A stretch of 64,000 nt of DNA from Nymphaea colorata (Eukaryota > Streptophyta > Magnoliopsida > Nymphaeales > Nymphaeaceae): contig NC_045138.2 in the NCBI RefSeq assembly GCF_008831285.2, forward strand, positions 8,711,205 through 8,775,204, in the 5' to 3' direction. The notes beneath the pieces are model-generated. The model ran no database searches. It was not told where the DNA came from and was given only the letters and a program-made list of their open reading frames with translations. Of this stretch, positions 25,591-36,700 are shown one piece after another. A program made the position numbers and the translations under genes. How positions within the stretch are numbered: position 1 is the first letter of the stretch; each line of letters opens with the position of its first letter.

Positions 25591-27840
25591 ATGCATATAC
25601 AGGCTGACAAAAATTACCTTTCTCGAATCTTTTTTTTGTTGTATCATTTTTGCCCCTCAAAAAACTCCTTTTTTGTTTTAATCATGGGCATTTTTTTGTC
25701 ATACTTACAATGGCACACCAAATTACATGCATAGAAGTGGCGTATATAACTAGGTTCGATCTCCCCCTCCCCGCACCAATCCCTCCCCCCACACCATCTA
25801 TCCTCTCCTACCCAATGCCTCCTAAGCCCCTTTCTCCCCCTCCCGACACCTGTCCCTCACTCCGCAGCACTGATTTCTCTCCTCCACCACCCTCTCCAAG
25901 TCTTGAATCCACCAAGAAGGAAGGGGGAATCAGCATTCAATCCACGGTTCAAGCGTAGTCAGGTAACGTTTCCTTCTTTCTAAGCTTTCAGATATTTGGG
26001 GGTCAAAACTTGGTTTTTGTTTGAATGACAAAAAAATGGGGTTTTGAAGATAATTATATAAAAAAAAATCAGTTGAATATTGAATGCAGTTAAGGTATGT
26101 TATATATATATATACACACACACACATATAATATATATACATATATTCAAATAAAAGAAAAAAAATATTTTCAAATATAAATTTCATTACCTACGTTCTT
26201 AACAAATTCAACACCCTTGCACCATGTCATGCTGAATGTTGAATTGTATACACTTTCATTATCATTTGATGGGTTTGTATGTGCTTGTTAGTTAAACATA
26301 TAATGAGTTGTGGTTTACAGGCATAAAGGCATACATGAGTCCCTAATGACATACAAGCATAAACATAAAGCACTCAAAAGGCAAGAATTGAAGCATAATA
26401 TGACTATTTATACTTTAAATTCACTTATTCAAAAGAAAGTCAGTTCATCCACCTTAATTTAATTTGTCAACCTTTGAATCCATCAAGTCAATTCAACTTT
26501 ATTTTAAAACCGTTGGTCTCCACTAGCTTACATTAGAAACCGTCGGATGAAACCAATCCATAATGACAATCACAAACTCACCACAACAAGAAGAAAAGGG
26601 AAGTGACAGAGTGACTATTGCTCTCTTTTTTTATTTTGTATTTCCATTTTTACTGTAAAAATGGCACAAATGAAGAACTTGATGCTTCATCTCTGTAGGA
26701 AGTCTACAGCACAAAGTAATATGGTTCATAAAATTTCATGTTGGTTTAAGATCAAACTCATAAAACTCTCAAAAATGAAAACCAGCTAGTTGAAGCACAA
26801 TGAAGCCCGATGCTTGCAAAGACATGAGATCCAAGATAGTTGTCAAAATTATCTGAAGGCTCACCATATGCTATGAAGCAACTGCTGTTTAAGGGATAAA
26901 AAACTGACGGGTCCAGGTTTTTCATTTACATATCAAAAAACCCTGTTTTGTGAAAACTTGGTTTAAAAAAAAAAAAAGAAACATTTGTTTTTTGTCGTCC
27001 AAACACTCCCAAAACTTGGTTTTGAAGGTGCCACCCAAACATCCCCTAAATATTCATTTGAAAATAGATTTATCGTAATGTAAAACTTGAAACTGAAAAT
27101 GAGTATGAGAACCGGATAATAAAGAGGCTGTAGTAGAAATTTCCTTCGATTAGCCAATTTGGAATGCAAAGTGCTTGGCTTGTTTTTTTTTTTTTGTGGC
27201 TTTTGTTTTAACGGAGTTGTTGAAGAAGCCAACTTGGTATATTTTCAAGCTTGAAACAAATATGAATACGAAGAATAGCTCATAAGCAGACCTTTTTATA
27301 ATTTTTGGGTTGGAGAAATGAGTTTTTCCTTTTCCTTTTGTGAGTTTAACTGATAAATGCTAACCTCTCAGGTTTTTTGAAAATCTGCCTCTCCTTGCTG
27401 CGGGAAAAGGGTGTCTCTTCTTCGATTGTGAAACAGTAAGAGTCTGACATTTAAATTTGCATTGTAAAGGGCGACACTTCTCATTATTTGGAAAAATGGA
27501 CCTTAGTGGGTGGCCATGGCTCATGAAAAACAGCAGCCATCTGCTCTTTTACCTTAATTTGGGTTTTTTTTATTTTTGAACCACCTTCCTTTGTTTGCTT
27601 TTTTTTCTTCAAAAAACAAACCATCTAGTAGCTTTTTTCTATATTATGAGCATATATACCAAACTTTCCTACACAAAACGGGGTTGAAGGCAACACTATA
27701 AAGAGGAGGTGGCTCCAAAGGGTGTAGCATAGCTGATGGAGCAGGCTGGCATGTAAAGAGCTTGTCATCGCTTCAATTCCTATGGATCTTCTATGGATGT
27801 AAAAAGCAGGCCTGATTATGCTCTTCCTAATCCTAATTGG
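25591..27840. other. Intergenic DNA with a possible inverted-repeat element (about 25990-27050)
   Basis: A C-rich tract at 25760-25890 gives a low-complexity proline/serine frame that I do not count as a gene. TCAAAACTTGGTTTTTGTTT near 25996 and an inverted counterpart around 26950-27045 (AAACTTGG, GTCGTCCAAACA, CAAAACTTGGTTTTGAAGG) could be the ends of a ~1-kb non-autonomous DNA element. TA/CA microsatellite at 26101-26135. Nothing else is recognised. Confidence 0.3.
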
Positions 27841-27945
27841 AAGTCACTATCCCCACCTTAGGCATCTCCATCCTTGCGATTAAGGTAATGACTTAGAGTA
27901 TGACCAGCTCCCATAGTGTGGCGGGCGGTGAGTACAAGGCCCGGG
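27841..27945 (-). pseudogene. rrn16: Chloroplast 16S rRNA 3'-end fragment (NUPT)
   Basis: The plus strand is the reverse complement of the 3' part of plastid 16S rRNA: CAGCTCCCATAGTGTGGCGG and GGGCGGTGAGTACAAGGCCC are the universally conserved region near 1390-1410 (E. coli numbering), and CCTTGCGATTAAGGTAATGAC lies just before it. Against the plastid sequence I remember, most changes are C-to-T or G-to-A, as expected for an old, methylated nuclear insertion of plastid DNA. It is far too short and altered to be functional. The ends are approximate; more plastid DNA may extend on either side. Confidence 0.85.
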
Positions 27946-29034
27946 ATTTTCTCCCTCTATCTCTATCCCGTAGGTATAATGTTTGAATTAATTTTATTTT
28001 ATATGAATCATTATTACATTTGAATTATTTCCCGATATCACCCAAGGAAATCCCAAATTAATGGGTTGGTACAAGGTTACCCATACAGTTATGCACTCTT
28101 TTAATATATATATATATATATTATGCACACGAATTATTAAGATATTATTTAAAATATATTATTGTACGCAATGTGGTCTTCATCGCATTGTAAAATACAA
28201 AAGTAGTGGCTTTTTGGGTTGTGAGCTCACAGGGACAAAAAAAAAAAAAAACAGTTGTTCCATGTTTTTGGAATCAAGCACTGGCAGCCACTCACCTATA
28301 CTAAGTTAACTATATATGCATAATATTAACACCAACCCAATGTTTCATGAAAGAATTAGACAAACAGAAATAGTTTTTCTTGCACTAAACTCATTCATGT
28401 GTTAGTTCAATTCAGAGTGTAGGCCTTTTTACCAATTAATCTTTTTACCAATTAATCTTGGGCCAAGATTCTTGTGTTTGACGAAGGAATAAGTTGGCAA
28501 CGGTGGATCATGGAACATCAAATTGAGGGGGAGTCCGAAAAGGAGAAAAATGGTTTGGTTGATGAAGAGGCCATGTCTTTGCTTCGTATTCAAGCTTTGT
28601 CCTTATTAAGATGAAAAAAAAAATGCAACTAAGAATAGGGAAGTCAACAAATTGGATTTGGATTGGATATGCCTTTAATAGTATCTGCTTTTCAGATATT
28701 CACAAATATTTCAGATTTCAAAGCCAACAAAGAAAAGTCATATCTGAGTCCAAATCTGAAATTTGATTTTACAATCTAAACCCAATCCGATCCATAATTT
28801 GAATCGAATGTGACTGATTTTCAAAATGTAAGGGTATTAAATAAATGAGATCTGTTTAAAAATAAATCTGATCCGAATCTGATTAGATATTTATGTGTGT
28901 CTGAATCCAAATCTGAATTCGATTGAAAGCCATTTCTTTAAGCTTGGTTGAATATGATTCAAATCAGATATATTGACACCCCTAATTAAGAACAAACAAA
29001 CAAGGATATTGAAGGAATTATGGTCAACTTTCAA
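27946..29034. other. Intergenic DNA
   Basis: Contains a short TA microsatellite (28104-28121). Around 28650-28985 there is an oligopurine/AT repeat rich in GATTTGGATT/AATCTGAATC motifs on both strands, a pattern common in plant dispersed repeats. No gene recognised. Confidence 0.4.
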
Positions 29035-29750
29035 CTTTTGCTTTATAATGTCTTATGAATTATATCAACGTCATGAGGTTGGCAAGAATCTGAGAGCAAG
29101 AGGAAAGTAAAGCAAAGATCACAACTTCCAAAATATGAATATTGTTAATGACAGAAAGGATACAATTGGCATTTGACGTTACCAAAAAAAAAAAAATTTA
29201 CGTTAGAAAAATAAAAAAATTTTAGTTGTTCAATGTATTGTTTTTTTACATATGTTCAGTTTGGCCCTACCCTAATTTGAGGTTTGATTATTTGGCCCGT
29301 CCCTAAACGGAATCCTAGCTCTACCGCTGACCGTGATGGTAATTGCTTGGCAAATGTGGGGAACTTAAGGTCACCAACTCACGTGCCTCCTTATGTAAGG
29401 CAGATAAATACATGAGTTGCCTAACTAAATAGCTTCACACGATAATGGGAATAGTGGTGCATCCGTGCAAAATGCCTGCCTGAGACAATTAAATGAGATG
29501 GCCTTTAATGAATGCACCAAACAAGATGATCCGAACTGAATGCATCAGAAGAAACAGGAGGGAAAGTCGTCCATAGCAAATTCATAGTTACCAGCTTTAA
29601 GTGGTGGTTTTATCTTCCTGGCGGTTAAGTTGCTAGATCAAATTCAAAGAGAAACTGGGCAATAATGAGACGGCTCACACTCAAAGGGTCATATATTTGA
29701 ATTCTGCTCGATGTCACACTCCAATGGCGAGCATGATACCTGAGTTCAAT
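29035..29750. repeat. Segmental duplication, copy 2, with two insertions
   Basis: Direct-orientation copy of 17194-17738. It carries an extra ~148 bp at 29183-29330 that ends AATCCTAGCTCTACCGCTG, typical of a common plant dispersed repeat, and a ~50-bp insertion near 29594-29665. The second insertion includes 36 bp (29605-29640) identical to 31481-31516 in PTC52 intron 1. Confidence 0.8.
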
Positions 29751-30793
29751 TCAACAACACATCATAGGTCCATTCAATTCTCAACAAGCCAAAAGATTGA
29801 AGGCATTAAAATATAGCATTCAGAGTTTTACATCAAGCCGGTTTCTCTTAAAGAAATATAAAAAGAAAAATGATTGCGAAAACGTTTAGTGAGAGGAAAT
29901 CTTAAACGATACTTGATACGTTTGCTTTGACAACTGGAAACCTCCATATTCCTTCAAATGGGCAGTCTTGGGGAAGCTATCCCATTTGTGGGAAGCTTTT
30001 TTCATTTAGAATGCAAGACTCGCTTATCAGATAATTTATTTAATTTATTTTGTGGTCAATTTTTTCGTTGGTTTATGCTTATTTTTTCTCAATACATTTT
30101 TGTATTTTTATGATAGTATGTAAAATAATTTGTTATAACTATACAATTTGTTTTCATTTGCTTTTATCTTACTTTTTTAACCAAATATTTTGAGTTCCAA
30201 GTATATTCAAAATTATAAAAAAACTTGTACTTTTGTTGTATACAAACAGACACACACATCACGTTTTATAAAAACATGCTAAACATTGGTGGTATAGCAA
30301 AACATTCTTAAATTTGAATTTTTCTGCTTTAGTTATGTTTTCTAGAACGTGTAGGCAGCTGAATGAAAAAAAAAAAAAAACTCAGATGTGTTTTAATTAT
30401 TCCATCAAACTTTCAGCCGACCATCATAGATTAAACAAAGAAAACATAAATTAAACGTGTGTCTGGTAATATTTTTGTGCGCGGAGACTTCCCCGCCCTC
30501 AGTGATCCTGGAAAGCGAAAGTTATCACTGCTCAGTACGGGATTAACGGTCGATAACCAGGTAACGGGGAAATCGTCAATGGGGCCCATGAAAGTAATCG
30601 ATCCTTCCATTGTTTGTTCTTGGCTCTCCCAGGACGAGATGATCCTGCGCCCAGCCTGCCCTCCGTGGCCTGCCCTTGATGGCTTGAAGATCTCTTAGCA
30701 GACTACGTAGCGTCAGCGAGCGCCACACGTTTTCTCCATGCCTGCCAAAGTGTTCACTCCTCGGCCGTCCAGAGATTCTCCTTAGTGTCAGCC
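29751..30793 (+). other. Upstream region and 5' leader of PTC52
   Basis: AT-rich to about 30440, then a sharp rise in GC content from 30480 to the start codon, consistent with a promoter and 5' leader. No clear TATA box. A CACACGTTTTC motif at 30725-30735 contains an ACGT core, the core of many light-responsive plant sites, but a single copy is weak evidence. Open frames at 30459-30860 are shadows. Confidence 0.4.
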
Positions 30794-33700
30794 ATGGCAG
30801 CGCTTCTTGCTCCTGCCATCGTGGCGAATCCTGCTGGTGCTTCAGCAGCGAAAATATCACCCCTTACTACTCCCCCTTCGATTCCCTCCTGCCCTAGGCC
30901 AGGGCTCTTTGTTCGCTTCGGCAAAAGGCCTCAGCGGTCGGGCCTAAGAGCGTATTCTCCTTCTTCTTCTGTCTCTTCTTCTTCGGTGCTGTCGGCGAAC
31001 GAACGTTCTGCCGAGGTGGAGCAGCAGGCGGAGGAGAAGGAAGAGAAGTTCGATTGGTTCAGCAATTGGTATCCTGTAGCTCCGGTCTGCGACCTTGACA
31101 AGAAGGCGCCTCATGCGAAGAAGGTGATGGGCCTTGACGTGGTTGTTTGGTGGGACAGAGCGGAGGGGAAGTGGCAGGTGTTCGATGACCGGTGCCCTCA
31201 CCGGCTGGCTCCTCTTTCGGAGGGCCGAATTGATCCGAATGGCCGCCTCCAGTGCGTATACCATGGTTGGTGCTTCGATGGCTCTGGCAGCTGCAAGTAT
31301 ATTCCTCAAGCTCCCCAAGATGGACCTCCGGTATGTATGCATTTAGCTTACAAAATCTCGTTGCAAATATTGGAAAAATAGTTAAAATATCGAAGAATAG
31401 AGTCAAGGCCATAGCAAAAGATGAAACTGATAATTGTAGAAATTTTTAATGTAATTCTTTTTCCGTAATTCTCTTTCGGATGGTTTTATCTTCCTGGCGG
31501 TTAAGTTGCTAGATCAGTTCACATGTTCAATTCCTTGTTGCTATATTTACTTGTGATGATTTATATTCATAAATCAGAATGTCTATGATATGATTGAGCC
31601 GTCGTTGATAACTTCGCAGGTTCATACTTCCAGAAGAGCGTGTGCATTTGTTTATCCTAGTTTTGAGCAGAACGGTCTCGTGTGGTTTTGGCCAAGCACC
31701 GACCCTCAATACAAAGATATTGGAGAGAAGCTGAAACCTCCTCTTCTTCCAAAGGTGGATGATCCATCATATTCGTCATTAATAGCAAGCAGGGATATTC
31801 CATATGGGTATGCAATCCACTATTCTGAAATTCTATATTGCAGCTGACAGACTGATTCTCTGATATCTTGTAGATGCATACAATTTTTTGGTATCCTCAG
31901 ATATTTTACTGCATACATTTAAAGATATAAGCTATAAAGCTACATCCTGGCATTATCAACTTTTTACGAGAAAAGTGCAGTGAAACAACTAGGCCATTAA
32001 ATGGATATTAAATGCATGCCTGTTCCTCTTTCATATATATGCGAGTAGACTTTAAATAGGCAGAATCATGCATAATTTGATTAGGAGTTGAAATTTTCAG
32101 AAAAAGGATATGGGAATTTTAGTGCATATTAACATACTCTAAATCTGAAACGCCATCAATATGGCAGGGTAGCATGCTACCACTACTGTCAATTGATGCT
32201 AATGTGCTATCTGTTTCTCTTGTTATTGGTGAGGCACAAATATCCTTTCAGAATCATAGAAATCATAAGCTCTTGTTGGAGATCTAAACCCGTGCATCAA
32301 AATAGTGTCCTATTTGTATGGAATACACTGTCACATGTTTCAAATAGTAAATATGTTAAATAGAATACAGTAGTAAGAAATTGGTCACAAAATGCAAATT
32401 AAAAAAAAAGTTGCTAACTGGGACCTTAAATATAATAATGTAAGCAATCAATTCATAGCGGTGGTAAAGGGATTCTTGGTGAAATGAAGAGCTGTAACCT
32501 ATGAATTATCCCGAGCAAAAGCGATATGCCTAGGTCATCCCTTGAAAGCATAAACAAAAATGTGCAACTTGTCCATGCTATACAGCAATAATTACGAATT
32601 TGGTAGCTCTTTCTTGCTCTTTACTCTGGAAGTTTGGGTAGTTAACTAGTAGTCAGTTTAGAAGATCTTTAGATCAAGTCCTTCTTAATTGGAGTTTGGA
32701 CAGCTTTTGGCATGTCTCTGAATTTTCGCCATTTTCTTGGACTGGAAATGTATTATCCTTTTTGAGAAATTACAGAGGTTTATTTAACTTCTGGATTTGG
32801 TTTGGCTGCCTTGTCTGTTAAAAATAATCATCCACTGGTTTAGCATTTGATGTGTTTCGTTAATTATCAGAAGGTAATGGGGAATCTTAAATGTTTCAAA
32901 AAGTTCAGCTGAAGTTTCTTTAATTATGTTAGTTTTAACAAATTTGTTTAGTTCTTTTCTTTGAGCATTTTTTGTCAGAATGTTTGTGGTATAGGAGTTG
33001 ATGAATGTGGACAAAAGAACCTATTTAGCTCACTTTTGCAGCTAAATGGAACCCAACTGCATCAGTTAGCTAGACTGTAATAATTGGAGTTTCTGAGTCT
33101 GAGGATGGAATGATAAAGCAAGAGGTTGGGGCTAAGAATGCAACTTGAATCTTGGCTTATGGGCTCAATAAATCAACAAATTTTGATATGCTTTGGTAAA
33201 TTTCGTAGGTCTACAGGTGCCTGAGATCCTAGAGCAATTGCTTGTTTAGCTAGGAAAATTGGGCCAAATAGCATCATTCAGTATTCAATACTCTTAACAT
33301 GAAAAATAAACACAAGTGAGCAACTCTAATGAAACACAATTAGTTAAGAATATACTTACGTTCAGTAATGCTAATGAGAAATTTGTTGGATATATGGTTA
33401 CAGGGGATCTGTAAACAGTTAGCAGGCTCACATTATTAAGTTCCTTGTGTCTTTGATACCTCTCCATGAGTATGGTACCATCAAAAGCATCATGCCCCCT
33501 GGAACCACCTTGCATAACCCCAGTTAGATTGGCTTTAAATGGTTTTCTCAAGTATCTCTCTCTGGCTTTATTGGCAAGGTTTTTCTCAGGTATTTTTGGC
33601 CAATTTGTTTAATTCGGACAAATTTGGGAACTAAAACGTTCAGTAATGTAAAAGAATAATGGCAAATTTTACAGGATTATGAGTTTCCTAATACTTTTTA

Positions 33701-36700
33701 TAAAATTGTTGAGAAAACTCAAAAAGAGACTTGAAATGTTAAAAGGAAAAAAAGAAAACAAAGGTTTAGAATACATTAAAAATAATTTTTATTTGAAAAG
33801 GAAATATGGAGATATTGTCATATATCATCATAATATCATGATAATATTGTGAGAAATTAATCTTAGCAATAATGTTAAAATATCAAGGTATTTGGTGTCT
33901 TTTCCTTTGCCCTCTATTTGCTGATATTATGGCGATATTTTAAAAAATGTTAGGCATGTACAAATTTTTTAAACTTACTGCTAAAGAAGATATCACAAAG
34001 CGTTGTGCATACCTGGGGTAGTGGTTAAGGAGAGAGGAGTACCATGTATAATGCGGTCTTTATTCACTGGATTTAGGGGAGACATAAGCTATAATAGATG
34101 TCATTCTTTTCAGGGAGTCAGAAGACATAGGGTTATACTTGCCATATTGAAGCAGAAGAATAAGTCTTACAAAGTGGTGCTTTCAAATATCTAATTGATG
34201 GGAAGTGAGAAGACAGGAGGAAAGAAAACATATTCACTTATGGCATATAAGCACCTCTTCTGATATGGAGCACCAGTTATCCACTTGTTTTGCAGGGATT
34301 ATGCCAGCAGCTGATCCTAAGAACTCTTATCTGTTTGCACGATCTATCACAGGACTTTATCCTCCTTGTTTTGAAAAACTAGTGACATCTTTTTTCATTG
34401 TGGCTCCCAATATCTTGCTGACCAAAGTTGATCCTTTTGCTATTTCTTAAACCCATATCTAACCCCTCAAGGCTTTGACACGTTTCACTGCAACCAAATA
34501 CTAGACCCATTTCTCTGGCTATCTTACTTTTTATATCCCAAGGCAACATGGAAAAATTTATTTTCATAGGTCCTCCATCCTCAGAAAATAATAGATATCA
34601 CCCTGTTATAAATAGGTCTTCATGTTGTGGACCGTGGTCCATCTTGTACTGGATATCTTTTAATCGATGATTTGGCAAAATGCAGGAACTCAGGTCAAAT
34701 TTCATCATTTATTTGTCATAGCGGCACAGTTGTAGTTTTCCACATGCATATGATGATACTTTTATACTGACCTAATATGACACTATGTTCCATTTTCTGC
34801 ACCATCAGGTATAGAGCAAAAGGGCATTAGCAATATCAGTGACATGTTTGAAAAGATCCAGACAAGCTGTATTTTCCTGATGATTAAGTGCTTCATATGT
34901 TTGACATTATGATTCCTATTTAGCTCCTATCACAATGAATTTAATTTTTCATATGTATGATATATATTACTGTTCCAAAAAATGATTGGCTCTCAATATA
35001 ATCAAGCAAAAACTGGAATGCCAGGTACGAGGTCCTCATTGAAAATCTTATGGATCCAGCTCATGTTCCATATGCACACTATGGAATAATGCGCACTGCA
35101 AGGAAGCCACCAGATTTTGTGCAAGTATTATCCGTTTCCAGAGTTCTAGTGGAATTATCTTTTCTTAAAATACCCCACTATTTTTTTGTGCTTTAGGCAT
35201 GACTACCAACAATAACACAGTAAATTCTTTTTGCATGGGATTTGTTTCTCATCTATTTATGCTGTGAATTACGGGAATATTTTTTTACAGCGTGACAGAG
35301 AAGGAGGAAGACCATTGGACATAACTGTGAAAACACTTGATGCAGCAGGTTTTGTAGCAACACAAGAGAATGGTTATAGCAAATTTGTAGCACCTTGTCT
35401 GTTTTATGCATTTGCATCATTCGGTTCAAATGCTAAACCTGATCCAGAGGCATGTATTAGCCCATTTTTTAAGTACTTGTCCTTCCGTTGCTAGAATAAT
35501 TCATTAACTGTTTTCCTGTGAAACTTTTGCCTGCTGCCTTCAGGTTGCTGAGGATACGAGTGATCAGAAAAATGTCGTCCTGATTTTCATTTGCGTGCCA
35601 GTAGCTCCTGGTAGAAGCAGATTGATATGGACATTCCCTAGGAACTTTGCTTTATGGACAGATAAAATAGTTCCAAGGTGGATATTTCATATTGGTCAAA
35701 ATCTAATTCTAGACTCTGATCTATATCTTCTTCACTTGGAGGTAATGCCATAGATGACAACCATTAACTTCCTGTTCCACTTTTAAATGTATGCTAATAA
35801 AAATGTTTACTTAAATTTTATCTGATGCAGATAACTAGGAAAACTTTCTCATTCATTATATTCTTTATGCTGATGTTATTTTCAGTTGGTACCTTTTCCG
35901 CTGCTGGTGCTATTTGAATGAATTGACTCTTCTAGTTCGAGTGATAATGTGTTCCCTTTATAGGGCAGCTGGATGGAATTTTTGGGCCATTGTGAAGCAA
36001 GGATAGGGACTGTGGGACCCAAATTGGAAGTGCCTGACAAGTTAATTTTTTCGCCAACACATTTGATGGCTTCAATGTGTGGAAATGCATATCCATGAAA
36101 TAATTTCTCTCGTTGGAGTGTTATATTACACATAAGCTTGCACACGAAGATTTCAACAAAATCATGGATTGGACACAAGTTGGTGAAGGCCCGAAAATGA
36201 CTAGTAAGGATTAGTTGGGACGAATCAGTTTAAGTCGGTTAACTAAAATAAGATCAACAAAAAGAAAAACATAAAAGCACAACCAGAAGCATAGAAACAA
36301 AAAGAAATATATAGGAAAACAAATGCTTACATGTCCCTCAAACATATATATGAACATATACAAAAGAACATATATAAAAGTGCGGTAGCTATATATAAAA
36401 GTACATATTTGTTAGTAGACTGTCGGTTAGGGCGGGAGGGAGGAGGGTCGGATCCCCTGTGTAGACCCGTATCCATAGTTACATATACGCTGTTACCCTT
36501 CGATTAGGATTATGCAAGTTAATGAAAATTACCTTCTCTCACTGTGAGGTAGGTTTCCTGGCCTAACGCTGTGTTGGGAGTGTGCGTGTGTGGGAGATTA
36601 TCTTGTTAATTGCAGGGGACTCGGGCCTACCAGAGCCGCCATGACGAGCAAAGAGGCACTCGCAACCCTGAAAAATATGCGAAAACAAGCGGACAGCAAT

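Noticed and set aside
25650-25958. 102-codon open frame, proline-rich
   Set aside because: It arises from a C-rich simple tract; no conserved domain and no splice context.
30785-30793. In-frame GTG as the PTC52 start
   Set aside because: Plant nuclear genes start at ATG; the ATG at 30794 has a strong context and gives a normal transit peptide.
30459-30860. Open frames on both strands upstream of PTC52
   Set aside because: GC-rich leader sequence; neither frame shows a family, and the minus frame overlaps the PTC52 start.
35450-35455. GT at 35453 as the exon 4 donor
   Set aside because: It would shift phase and give a stop (TGA) four bases into the next exon; the GC donor at 35450 keeps the frame.
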